From: UBA2357 sp041916775
Lineage (GTDB): Bacteria > Pseudomonadota > Gammaproteobacteria > Burkholderiales > Rhodocyclaceae
Direction: 5' to 3'
NCBI GenBank assembly: GCA_041916775.1
Contig: JAYRYZ010000036.1
Coordinates: 1-26,982 of the forward strand
Length of the DNA stretch: 26,982 nucleotides
Part shown: positions 8,410 through 15,643 of the stretch, piece by piece
How positions within the stretch are numbered: position 1 is the first letter of the stretch
How the letters are laid out: every line of letters begins with the position of its first letter
The notes under the pieces: model-generated
Told to the model about the DNA's origin: nothing
Seen by the model: only the letters and a program-made list of their open reading frames with translations
The model's database searches: none
Translations under genes and position numbers: made by a program

Positions 8410-8883
8410 TTACATGAAGAGCTGGATGTTGCCGAAGGCCGCATCGCAATTGACCAGCTGGACCTTCTTCAGGCGGATGCGCAGCGCGCCGTCCTGGCGC
8501 ACCAGGTGGTGGTGCGCCCAGCCGGCGTAGAGGGTCTGCTGGTCGATGCGCGTCTCGACGTAATGAAAGGCGCTGCGCACGACGTATTCGCCCTTCGCGT
8601 CGTCCGCGGATTCCACGCTCGGCTGCTGGATGAGGTGATGGCAGCGGCTCTGCGGCTGCTGCGAGAAGGTGCGCTTGCCGTGCAGGCGCTCGATGCGCAC
8701 CTTGAGCAGCAGCTTGTCCTCGTAGAGCAGCGAGGTATGGAGCTTGGGATCGGGCTGGTCGTGGGTGAGCGGCATCCAGTAGTAGCCGTCCTCGGTGAAG
8801 AGGTCCAGCCATGCGTCGAAGCGCTGCTCGTCGAGCATGCGCGCCTCGGCATAGACGAAGTCGCACAATTCTTTTTCGGTCAT
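8410..8883 (-). CDS. Rieske aromatic-ring oxygenase, beta (small) subunit
   Basis: A 157-residue ring-hydroxylating dioxygenase beta subunit with the NTF2-like cone fold. The N-terminal helix and FDAWLDLFTEDGYYWMPLTHDQPDP segment is characteristic, as is the later CHHLIQQPSV stretch. Family members are structural partners in alpha3beta3 oxygenases and carry no cofactor. The start at 8883 is preceded by an AAGGAG-type ribosome site, 10 bases after the alpha stop. Directly downstream of alpha and close to the reductase gene, it completes a three-protein oxygenase system. Confidence 0.93.
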   Translation of the reverse strand: MTEKELCDFVYAEARMLDEQRFDAWLDLFTEDGYYWMPLTHDQPDPKLHTSLLYEDKLLLKVRIERLHGKRTFSQQPQSRCHHLIQQPSVESADDAKGEYVVRSAFHYVETRIDQQTLYAGWAHHHLVRQDGALRIRLKKVQLVNCDAAFGNIQLFM

Positions 8884-8893
8884 GGCGCTCTCC

Positions 8894-10222
8894 TTACTTT
8901 GCGGTCGCCATGTCGGCGGTCATGTAGGTGGCCCAGGCGCGCATCTGGTTGCGCATCTGCAGCTCGTTGGTGCCGTTGGTCTCGAAGTGCTCGGCGTTGC
9001 GCGGCTCGGCCGGGTCGTACAGGCGCTGGATGTTGATCCAGTCGCGGCCGCGTGTCTGGAGAGCTTCCTGGGCGCGCTCGTACATCTCGGTGTCGTCGTG
9101 CGCCACCACCGAGGTGGGCGCGTTGATCAGGCGCGAGTACATCAGCGTGCGCTCGAGGAGGATGTCCGGCGCACCGACGAGGCGGAAGGTCCAGGATTCG
9201 ACCAGGGTCTTGTCCGGCCCGAGCGGCTTGAAGAGACGCATCGCCTGGATCGGCCCCTTCATCGTCAGGTTGGGAAAATAGACGGTGTTGTGGCGGCATT
9301 CGCCGAGGATGGCCTTGGCTTTTTCCTCGCCGTAGTGCTGCACCATGGCGTCCCAGTATTCCGGCACTTCCGAGTAGGCGGCATGGATCGAGTTGGAGAC
9401 GCCGGTATGGCCGTGGCCGTTCGGCCAGACGCGGATGCCCATGCCCTCGAAGAACTCGTAGGGGCTGGTGAAGGGGGCGAAGAGCTCCACCGCCATCGGC
9501 TTGGGCGTGCCCGCCGGAGCCTGGTTCCAGACCGCGACCGCGGTGCCGGCCGAGGATTCGTGCGCGACCATCGGGTGGCAGGTGTCGGTCTGGTTGTCGA
9601 TCAACATCTTCCAGTTGCAGTGGTTGATGTAGCGCAGCACGCCGCCGGCGATTTCCAGCTTGCCGACCGGCGAGCGGTCAACCATGTTGTCGATGGTGGA
9701 CAGCGACTCGCCGAAGTACTCTTCGAAGGACACCCCCTCGCGGCTCATGCGGCAGAACACGAAGTCGCGATAGACCCTGACGTTGGCTACCGCCGCCATG
9801 CCGCCCGCCGCCTCGGACTGTTCGAAGCCGGTGTTCTCGTAGCCCTTCTTGAGCGGGATCGCGAGCAGGCTGCCGTCGGTCTTGAAGGTCCAGGCATGGT
9901 AGGGGCAGCGGAAGAACTTTCCGGTGTTGCCGCACACTTCGCCCGCGACCTTCACGCCCTTGTGGGGGCAACGGTTGTAGAGCACGCGGATGCTGTCGTC
10001 GCTGTGGCGCACCATCACTACCGGCTCGACGCCCACGGTGGTGGTGTAGTAGTCGCCCTTGTTCGGCACCTGGCTCGCATGGCCCACATACACCCAGGTG
10101 TTGGCGAAGAGGTGCTCCATCTCCAGCTCGAACAGCTCCTGGTCGATGTAGGTGTCCTTGTGCACCTCGGTGTCGCGCACCAGGGCGCGGATGGCGTCGG
10201 GCTTGCCGCGGTATTTGCTCAT
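8894..10222 (-). CDS. Rieske aromatic-ring oxygenase, alpha (catalytic) subunit
   Basis: A 442-residue Rieske non-heme iron oxygenase large subunit. The [2Fe-2S] centre ligands are visible as CPHKG (Cys85, His87) and CPYHAW (Cys106, His109). The mononuclear iron site is seen as DTCHPMVAH (Asp213, His216, His221), with a later acidic segment (HDDTEMYERAQ) that probably supplies the third ligand. It uses O2 and two electrons from the neighbouring reductase. The frame stays open far upstream into the reductase gene, but AGGAG 8 bases before the ATG at 10222 and the Rieske N-terminal sequence fix the start. By context it would attack the C2-C3 bond of an indole ring; family members also act on benzoates and anthranilates, so the substrate is inferred. 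Confidence 0.95.
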   Translation of the reverse strand: MSKYRGKPDAIRALVRDTEVHKDTYIDQELFELEMEHLFANTWVYVGHASQVPNKGDYYTTTVGVEPVVMVRHSDDSIRVLYNRCPHKGVKVAGEVCGNTGKFFRCPYHAWTFKTDGSLLAIPLKKGYENTGFEQSEAAGGMAAVANVRVYRDFVFCRMSREGVSFEEYFGESLSTIDNMVDRSPVGKLEIAGGVLRYINHCNWKMLIDNQTDTCHPMVAHESSAGTAVAVWNQAPAGTPKPMAVELFAPFTSPYEFFEGMGIRVWPNGHGHTGVSNSIHAAYSEVPEYWDAMVQHYGEEKAKAILGECRHNTVYFPNLTMKGPIQAMRLFKPLGPDKTLVESWTFRLVGAPDILLERTLMYSRLINAPTSVVAHDDTEMYERAQEALQTRGRDWINIQRLYDPAEPRNAEHFETNGTNELQMRNQMRAWATYMTADMATAK

Positions 10223-10233
10223 CGGGGGTCTCC

Positions 10234-11223
10234 TCAGAGGTCGAGCACCAGGCGCGGCGACTTGGCCCGCGAGATGCAGATCTGGATCAGTTTGCCTTCC
10301 GCCTTCTCGGCGTCGGACAGGAAGTAGTCGCGGTGATCCGGTTCGCCCGCGAGCACGGTGGCGGTGCACACTCCGCATTCGCCGCGCTTGCAGTCGTACA
10401 TCGGGTCGCAGCCCGCTGCCTCGAGCACGTCGAGGATGGTCTTGTCCGCCGGCACGGTGAGCACCTTGCCGGACTGCGCGAGCTCCAGCTCGAAGCTGCC
10501 GTCGCCGGCCTGCGGCGCGGCGTTGGCGAAGAGCTCGAAGTGGATGCGCTCGCGCGGCCAGCCGGCAGCGGTGGCGCCGGCGATCAGCGCGTCGATCATG
10601 CCCTTGGGGCCGCACACGTAGAGGTGCTGGCGGGGCGAGAGCCCGGCGAGCAGCGCGGCAAGGTCTAGACGGGTGGCGTCCTCGTCGTCTGCATGGATGT
10701 GGAGGCGCGCGCCGGCGAGCGCCTGCAGCTCGTCGACGAAGGCGAGCTGGTCGCGGCTGCGCCCGCTGTAGTGCAACACGAAGGGCCGGCCGGCGCTGGC
10801 GAGCGCGGCCGCCATCGAGGCGATCGGGGTGATGCCGATGCCGCCGGCGATCAGCACCGTCTCGCCTTCGCCGGCCTCGGCCGCGTGCAGCGGAAAGTCG
10901 TTCTTCGGCGCGCTGACGCTGATGCGGTCGCCGACCTCGAGCGCATGCATGTGGCGCGAGCCGCCGCTGCTTTCCGCCTCCAGCCGCACGCCGAGGCGGT
11001 AGTGCGTCGGCGCGTCGAACGCGGTTGCGGTCTCGCCGGCAATCGCGTGCGTGACCATCAACGAGTAGCTGCGCGGCTCCGCCAGGCCGGGAATGGCGAC
11101 GCGCACATGGGCGCCGGGCGTGAAGGCCGGCAGCGTTGCGCCGTCCGCCGCGGCGAGCCGCAGGCTGCGGATCGACGGGCTCGCGGCGCCGGCTTCGGTG
11201 ATGGTGAGTTCCAGTGGCTGCAT
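10234..11223 (-). CDS. Oxygenase reductase: flavin/NAD domain with C-terminal plant-type ferredoxin
   Basis: A 329-residue phthalate-dioxygenase-reductase/VanB-type electron transfer protein. The flavin-binding RSYSL motif is at 51-55, a pyridine-nucleotide loop AGGIGITPI at 126-134, and CGPKGM at 204-209. A C-terminal [2Fe-2S] domain has Cys278, Cys283, Cys286 and Cys316. It carries electrons from NAD(P)H through flavin and iron-sulfur directly to the Rieske oxygenase, so no separate ferredoxin is needed, and none is encoded nearby. The gene ends 11 bases before alpha begins. Its 63-base leader carries a 12-bp direct repeat. Confidence 0.94.
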   Translation of the reverse strand: MQPLELTITEAGAASPSIRSLRLAAADGATLPAFTPGAHVRVAIPGLAEPRSYSLMVTHAIAGETATAFDAPTHYRLGVRLEAESSGGSRHMHALEVGDRISVSAPKNDFPLHAAEAGEGETVLIAGGIGITPIASMAAALASAGRPFVLHYSGRSRDQLAFVDELQALAGARLHIHADDEDATRLDLAALLAGLSPRQHLYVCGPKGMIDALIAGATAAGWPRERIHFELFANAAPQAGDGSFELELAQSGKVLTVPADKTILDVLEAAGCDPMYDCKRGECGVCTATVLAGEPDHRDYFLSDAEKAEGKLIQICISRAKSPRLVLDL

Positions 11224-11245
11224 CGTGTCGTCCCCGTTCCCTGTT

Positions 11246-11272
11246 CTTGTTCGTGCTGTGCTTGTTCGTGCT
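11246..11272 (-). repeat. 12-bp direct repeat in the iorB-reductase gap
   Basis: CTTGTTCGTGCT (plus-strand sense) occurs at 11246-11257 and again at 11261-11272, separated by GTG, in the 63-base gap before the reductase start. A related GTTCGTG pattern recurs at the beginning of the iorB coding region (about 12870-12893). Function is unknown; it may be a slippage product or a spacer that sets translation level. Confidence 0.6.
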
Positions 11273-11286
11273 TTTTGTGCGTGCCT

Positions 11287-12894
11287 TCAGGCGGCCTTGC
11301 GGTCGAACGCGATCGCCCGGCCGACGTCTTTCATCAGGCTGCCGAGCTGCTGGTCGAGCGCGCGGCCTTCCTCGTCGGCCTGGGCGGCCGCGCGCAGCTG
11401 GGCGAGCGTAGCGGCCGCGTCGGCCCGGCCGAGCAGCGTGTCCGCGGCCTCCATCAGCCGCGCGAAGCGGTCGCCGCCGCGCGCGTGGGTGCCGCTGTAG
11501 CCTTTCACCAGCTTGCGGCAGTGGGCCACCTCGACCGCGAGCGCGTAGTCGTGCTCCGCGATGCGTTGCACGCGCGCGAACCAGGCGGCGATGTCCGCGC
11601 ACTCGATCTCGTGGCGCAAGGTGCCGCGGCGGAAGGCGCGCATGCCGGACACGAGATACAGCGCGAGGAACCAGCCCAGCGTGCCGGTGCGCACGCGGCG
11701 GCCGCGCTCCAGGCGGCGGCGCAGGAAGGCGGCGAGGCTGCCGGATTGCTCCAGCCAGCGTCCCAGTCTGGCGGGCAGGGTGCCGCACACTTCTTCCAGC
11801 CGCGGGTGCATGTATTCGGTGGTGTAGACGATCTGGTCGGCCTTCGCGCCGACTTCCCGACGCACCCGCTCGAAGCGGCTGCCACGCGTCTTGAGGTCGG
11901 CGACGCGGATCACGTCGTCGTAGCTCATCGCCACCGCGAGTCGCTGCGCCATCGCGGTGGTGAGTGCCCAGCCGCGGGCCTCGCCGCCGTGTGCCGCGTC
12001 GAGGGTGCGGATCGCATCCATGCGGGCGAGGTATTCCCCGGCGTACTCGACATCCTGCCAGTCGATGAGGCGGCGCAGCCCGGCGACCAGCATCGTGTGG
12101 CTCGCGGCGGGGAAATCCTGCTTCACGCGCACGAGCAGCGCCTGCACCGCAGGGTGCGCGGCGGAATCCGGCACCTCGGGTGCCGGCCGCGCGGTGTCGA
12201 TGGGCGCGGGTTGCGTCGGTGCGCCCGCGGCGGCGTCGAAGCCGAGCGCGAAGGCGCGCAGGCTGGCCTCGGCACCCTTGCCGCCGTGGCGGATCGTGGC
12301 CTCGAAGGCCTCGCGCGGGAAGGGCAGCACGCCCGCGCCGGCGATTGCGCCGAAGAGGCTTGCCGAGATCACGCTGCCGGCCCGCTCGGCCATGTCCTGC
12401 AGGTCGAAGCACAGCATGCGCTTCGCCGCGGCGCGGCCGGCGTCCAGCACCTTGTTCGGGTCGGCGACGCCATTGCCCAGCGCAGCCTTTTCGCCGACCG
12501 CATAGCTGCGGTGGCTGGAGGTGATCAGGGTCGTGCGGTCGGGCGTCACCAGACCGCGCTGCATCGCGCGGCCGGCCTCCATGAGCTCGGCTGCGACCAC
12601 CATGTCGACGTCGCCCGGTGTGGGCATCATCGGCAGCACCGGGGGGCGGCCTGCGGCCTGCGCGGCGCTCTCGGGCAGCAGCTCCAGGTAATAGATGGTG
12701 GCGCCGGTGCGTTGCGCGACGCCCGCCACCGAGGTGGTCTGCGCCCACCAGCCGGCGTTCTCGGCCATCTCGACCAGCCAGTCGGCGAGCACCCCGCCGC
12801 CCTGGCCGCCCATCGCGAGTACCGCGATCTTGATCGGGGTGCCCGGGTGCAGGACGATGCCGCCGCTCGCGTTCGTGTTCAGGTTCGTGCTCAT
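11287..12894 (-). CDS. iorB: Indolepyruvate-type 2-oxoacid:ferredoxin oxidoreductase, beta subunit (long DUF6537 form)
   Basis: A 535-residue IorB. The first about 200 residues are the gamma-type domain of 2-oxoacid oxidoreductases, with GGQGGG at 29-34 and a VAQRTGATIYYLEL stretch. The remaining about 300 residues form the additional C-terminal DUF6537-like region found in long proteobacterial IorB proteins; archaeal IorB is only about 200 residues. The start at 12894 has AAAGG 10 bases upstream. It pairs with IorA encoded 14 bases upstream. The known reaction of the family is oxidative decarboxylation of an aryl 2-oxoacid with CoA to an aryl acyl-CoA. Here isatinate to 2-aminobenzoyl-CoA is proposed. 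Whether the electron acceptor is ferredoxin or another carrier cannot be seen. Confidence 0.92.
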   Translation of the reverse strand: MSTNLNTNASGGIVLHPGTPIKIAVLAMGGQGGGVLADWLVEMAENAGWWAQTTSVAGVAQRTGATIYYLELLPESAAQAAGRPPVLPMMPTPGDVDMVVAAELMEAGRAMQRGLVTPDRTTLITSSHRSYAVGEKAALGNGVADPNKVLDAGRAAAKRMLCFDLQDMAERAGSVISASLFGAIAGAGVLPFPREAFEATIRHGGKGAEASLRAFALGFDAAAGAPTQPAPIDTARPAPEVPDSAAHPAVQALLVRVKQDFPAASHTMLVAGLRRLIDWQDVEYAGEYLARMDAIRTLDAAHGGEARGWALTTAMAQRLAVAMSYDDVIRVADLKTRGSRFERVRREVGAKADQIVYTTEYMHPRLEEVCGTLPARLGRWLEQSGSLAAFLRRRLERGRRVRTGTLGWFLALYLVSGMRAFRRGTLRHEIECADIAAWFARVQRIAEHDYALAVEVAHCRKLVKGYSGTHARGGDRFARLMEAADTLLGRADAAATLAQLRAAAQADEEGRALDQQLGSLMKDVGRAIAFDRKAA

Positions 12895-12908
12895 GCTCGT
12901 GTCGCCTT

Positions 12909-15101
12909 TCACAGCGCGTAGCGCGCGCTGCGCGCGGCCCGGCGTTTCTGCAGGAAGCCGATCACCGCGTCGCGCAGCCGGGCGACGAGGCGGTCGGTGC
13001 CGCTGGGGTTGTGGATGATGTCGGCGCGATAGAAGGAGGGGCACAGCACCGCCGCCTCGGCGACCTCGCCGCAGTTGCCGCAGCCCACGCAGCCGCTATC
13101 GACATGGGCGACCGGGTCGTCCTTGAGCGGATCGCCGCTGTCCTTGACGGTGAGTGACGGGCAGCCGGAGAGGCGGATGCAGGCGTGGTCGCCGCTGCAT
13201 ACGTCGGCATCGACGCCGAAGCGCTCCTTCACCACGCGCTGGCCGGACTTCACCGCCTTGGCGAAGAGCGGCTTCACCCGGCGCTGCTTGTTGAGCATGC
13301 ACTCCGACTGCGCGACGATGACCTTGGGCCCTTCGACCGGGGTGGTGAGGGCCTCGTGCAGGGTGTCGCGCAGGCGGCTCACGTCGTAGGTGCGGTCGAT
13401 GACGCGCAGCCACTTCACCCCGGTGCCGAGGATGGCGCGCTCGATCGGGTTCTTGGTGGCGCGCAGCGCGTTGTCGGCGCGCGACGAGGGGATGTCCTGG
13501 CCGCCGGTGGCGGACGAGTAGAAGTTGTCGACGATGACGATCACGCCGTCGTGCTTGTTGAACACCGCGTTGGCGATGCCGGACGACAGCCCGTTGTGCC
13601 AGAAGCCGCCGTCGCCCATGATCGAGATCGCGCGCTTGCCCGCCTTGACGTTGAAGGCCGAGCTCGATGCCGCGCCCAGCCCGTAACCCATGGTGGTGGC
13701 GCCGAGGTTGAAGGGCGGCAGGATGGAGAACAAGTGGCAGCCGATGTCGCACGACACATGGTGCTTGCCGAGGTCCTGCTGCACCAGGTTCATCGCCGCG
13801 AAGATCGGCCGCTCGGGGCAGCCCACGCAGAAGCCGGCCGGGCGTGCCGGCACCACCTGGGCGAGGTCCTGCACCTTGGGGTGGAAGGTGATCGGCACCG
13901 CGGCCGGTTTCGTCTCTGCCGACTTGGCTGCGGGCGCATCCGCCGCGACCGCCGGGTGGGTGGCGAGCGCGTCGGGCTGGTGCGCCTTGAGGAAGGCGGC
14001 GATGCCGTCGCGCATCACCGCGGTGGTGTATTCGCCTGCCATCGGCAGTACGTCCTTGCCCGAGAGATGGGTGGCGATGCCCGCCTTGCGCAGGATCGCG
14101 TGCAGGTTCTGCTCGATGTAGTCCGGCTGACCTTCCTCCAGCATCAGCACTGCGCGCTTGTCGCGGCAGAAGTCCTCCACCTCGTCCGGGATCACCGGGT
14201 AGGTGACGTTCATCACGTACATCGGGATGCGGCTGTTGCCGAACACATCCGCCAGGCCGAGGAGCTGCAGCGCGCGGATCACGCTGTTGTAGAGCCCGCC
14301 TTGCAGGATCAGGCCGATGTCGGTGAAATCGCCAGGGAAGAACTCATTGAGCTTGCGCGAGCGGATGAATTCGACCGCCGCCGGCCAGCGCTGGCGGATC
14401 TTCTCCTGCTCGTGCAGGAAGGAAGCCGGCGGCAGGACGATGCGGTTGATGTCGCGCTGCGGGTTCTCCAACGCCTGTTTCAGGGTATAGGCCGGGCGGC
14501 GGTTTTCCTTGGTGATGAAGCGGCCGTGCACATGGCAGGAGCGGATGCGCACCTGCAGCATCACCGGGGTGTTCGAGGCCTCGGAGAGCGCGAAGCCGTC
14601 CTCGACCGACTGCACGATGGATTCCAGGTTCGGGCGCGGGTCGAGCAGCCAGATCTGCGACTTCATCGCGAACGCGTGCGAGCGCTCCTGCATGATCGAC
14701 GAGCCTTCGCCGTAGTCCTCGCCGATGATGATCAGCGCGCCGCCGGTGACCCCGCCCGAGGCGAGGTTGGCGAGCGCGTCCGAAGCGACGTTGGTGCCGA
14801 CGGTGGATTTCCACGTCACCGCGCCGCGGATGGGGTACATCACCGAGGCCGCCAGCATCGCCGCGGCGGTCGCCTCCGAGCCGCTGGTCTCGAAATGCAC
14901 ATCCAGTTCTTCGAGGATCTCGTTGGCGTCGGCGAGCACGTCCATCAGGTGCGAGATCGGCGAGCCCTGGTAGCCGCCCACGTAACCCACACCGGCCTGG
15001 AGCAGGCCCTTGGTGATCGCGAGGATGCCTTCGCCGCGAAACTCCTGCCCCGCCGGGATGCGCAGCTGCTCCACCTCTTTCTTGAACGAGCGCTCAGCCA
15101 T
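12909..15101 (-). CDS. iorA: Indolepyruvate-type 2-oxoacid:ferredoxin oxidoreductase, alpha subunit
   Basis: A 730-residue IorA. An N-terminal pyrimidine-binding TPP domain (QGSPIS near 45-50, ETSGSEATAAA near 71-81) is followed by the conserved FCVGCPERP at about 424-432. The thiamine diphosphate/Mg motif starts at MGDGGF (495-500) and ends in VDN (524-526). The C-terminal ferredoxin-like domain has cysteines at 635, 641, 647 and 671, 674, 677, 687, enough for one or two [4Fe-4S] clusters. It is the first gene of the minus operon, behind the promoter at 15247-15275, with a weak ribosome site. Heading an O2-using pathway is notable for a family that is often oxygen sensitive. Canonical indolepyruvate turnover is the alternative function, but no aminotransferase is nearby. 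Confidence 0.94.
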   Translation of the reverse strand: MAERSFKKEVEQLRIPAGQEFRGEGILAITKGLLQAGVGYVGGYQGSPISHLMDVLADANEILEELDVHFETSGSEATAAAMLAASVMYPIRGAVTWKSTVGTNVASDALANLASGGVTGGALIIIGEDYGEGSSIMQERSHAFAMKSQIWLLDPRPNLESIVQSVEDGFALSEASNTPVMLQVRIRSCHVHGRFITKENRRPAYTLKQALENPQRDINRIVLPPASFLHEQEKIRQRWPAAVEFIRSRKLNEFFPGDFTDIGLILQGGLYNSVIRALQLLGLADVFGNSRIPMYVMNVTYPVIPDEVEDFCRDKRAVLMLEEGQPDYIEQNLHAILRKAGIATHLSGKDVLPMAGEYTTAVMRDGIAAFLKAHQPDALATHPAVAADAPAAKSAETKPAAVPITFHPKVQDLAQVVPARPAGFCVGCPERPIFAAMNLVQQDLGKHHVSCDIGCHLFSILPPFNLGATTMGYGLGAASSSAFNVKAGKRAISIMGDGGFWHNGLSSGIANAVFNKHDGVIVIVDNFYSSATGGQDIPSSRADNALRATKNPIERAILGTGVKWLRVIDRTYDVSRLRDTLHEALTTPVEGPKVIVAQSECMLNKQRRVKPLFAKAVKSGQRVVKERFGVDADVCSGDHACIRLSGCPSLTVKDSGDPLKDDPVAHVDSGCVGCGNCGEVAEAAVLCPSFYRADIIHNPSGTDRLVARLRDAVIGFLQKRRAARSARYAL

Positions 15102-15182
15102 GGTGGGGGACCTGTTGGGGGCGCGTTGTCACGCGGTGATTCGGCTGCCGGGGGTGGGGCATGAAGGTTCTCCATTCTTCTT

Positions 15183-15235
15183 GTGCCGGCGGTAAGGGCC
15201 CGTTTGACACGGGGTTCGCGGACCCGTGCCGGCAC
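15183..15235 (-). promoter_or_regulatory. Structured 5' leader of the minus operon
   Basis: Perfect 8-bp arms GTGCCGGC (15183-15190) and GCCGGCAC (15228-15235) enclose a second perfect 6-bp stem CACGGG/CCCGTG (15208-15213 with 15223-15228, sharing one base). Transcription from the predicted promoter would begin near 15240, so these form the first part of an approximately 138-base untranslated leader of iorA. It does not resemble a riboswitch class I know, and there is no U-run to make it a terminator. A role in mRNA stability or translation control is conjecture. Confidence 0.4.
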
Positions 15236-15246
15236 GTCTTGGAACT

Positions 15247-15275
15247 ACTTTAAGAATGAACAATTTTATTGTCAA
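15247..15275 (-). promoter_or_regulatory. Sigma-70 promoter of the ior/oxygenase/liv operon
   Basis: Read on the minus strand there is a perfect -35 box TTGACA (15275-15270), a 17-base spacer, and a -10 box TAAAGT (15252-15247) matching four of six consensus bases. The region is AT-rich and 146 bases upstream of the iorA start. Palindromes cover the -35/spacer and lie just upstream, which suggests direct repression by the neighbouring MarR protein. Confidence 0.7.
15260..15272. promoter_or_regulatory. Palindromic operator candidate overlapping the -35 box
   Basis: The 13-base sequence ACAATTTTATTGT is a perfect inverted repeat (ACAAT, TTT, ATTGT). It overlaps the predicted -35 element and spacer of the minus-operon promoter, the classical position for a MarR repressor to block RNA polymerase. 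A second small inverted repeat, ATTG-T-CAAT at 15268-15276, overlaps it. Binding is inferred from position and symmetry. Confidence 0.55.
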
Positions 15276-15282
15276 TAGAAAA

Positions 15283-15296
15283 CATGAAATTTCATG
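15283..15296. promoter_or_regulatory. Palindromic operator candidate upstream of the -35 box
   Basis: CATGAAATTTCATG is a perfect 14-bp palindrome 7 bases upstream of the predicted -35 element. Its half site ATGAAAT recurs in the promoter of the 2-aminobenzoyl-CoA monooxygenase gene (16228-16234). Sharing between the two promoters flanking the regulator gene supports a common regulator site. Confidence 0.55.
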
Positions 15297-15643
15297 GAGG
15301 TCAGAAAATACCACGAAAAATCAGCGTGATATAAGAACATTCGCGGCCCCATGCTGGTGCGGCGCCGCACCATTCCGGGGCCCCTTGCAAAGCACGGCAT
15401 GACAGGGAATCGGGGCAGATTCATGCTGCAGGTGCAGCAAACGGCTGGCCCGGATGCACCGGTTTGGGGATGGCGGGCAGGGGGGGCGGGGGCGACCTGC
15501 CGCGTGCTGGCTGCATGCCGGCCGTATCGCCACGCGAAGCGCAGGTCGCGCCTTTGACGTATAGTTTCCGGCGTCGGCGCGTGCCCATGGCGCCGGCACA
15601 CCATATAGCCGACCAACCCTGTGACGAGGCGATACGAGGTCGA

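Larger units (their letters stand above)
15102..15643. other. 542-bp divergent control region between iorA and the marR-type gene
   Basis: No gene is supported here. The iorA-proximal part contains a foldable leader (15183-15235), a sigma-70 promoter reading left (15247-15275) and two palindromes (15260-15272, 15283-15296). A roughly 100-base AT-rich island at 15240-15345 stands out from the GC-rich surroundings. The marR-proximal part contains a G-rich run at 15475-15492 and a TATAGT box at 15560-15565 that might be the -10 element of marR, although no good -35 was found for it. Confidence 0.8.

Noticed and set aside
8894..12748. 1284-codon minus-strand frame that would fuse upstream sequence to the Rieske alpha subunit
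   Set aside because: Only the last 442 codons carry family sequence. The rest is antiphase translation of the reductase and iorB genes, and a strong ribosome site marks the ATG at 10222.
10693..12921. Long plus-strand open frame of 742 codons opposite iorB and the reductase gene
   Set aside because: It is a shadow of GC-rich codon use on the opposite strand: low-complexity Arg/Gly/Ala/His-rich translation, no recognisable motif, and it lies over well-supported genes.
13185..15164. 659-codon plus-strand frame opposite iorA
   Set aside because: Compositionally biased shadow with no domain signature, while the minus frame shows full IorA motifs.
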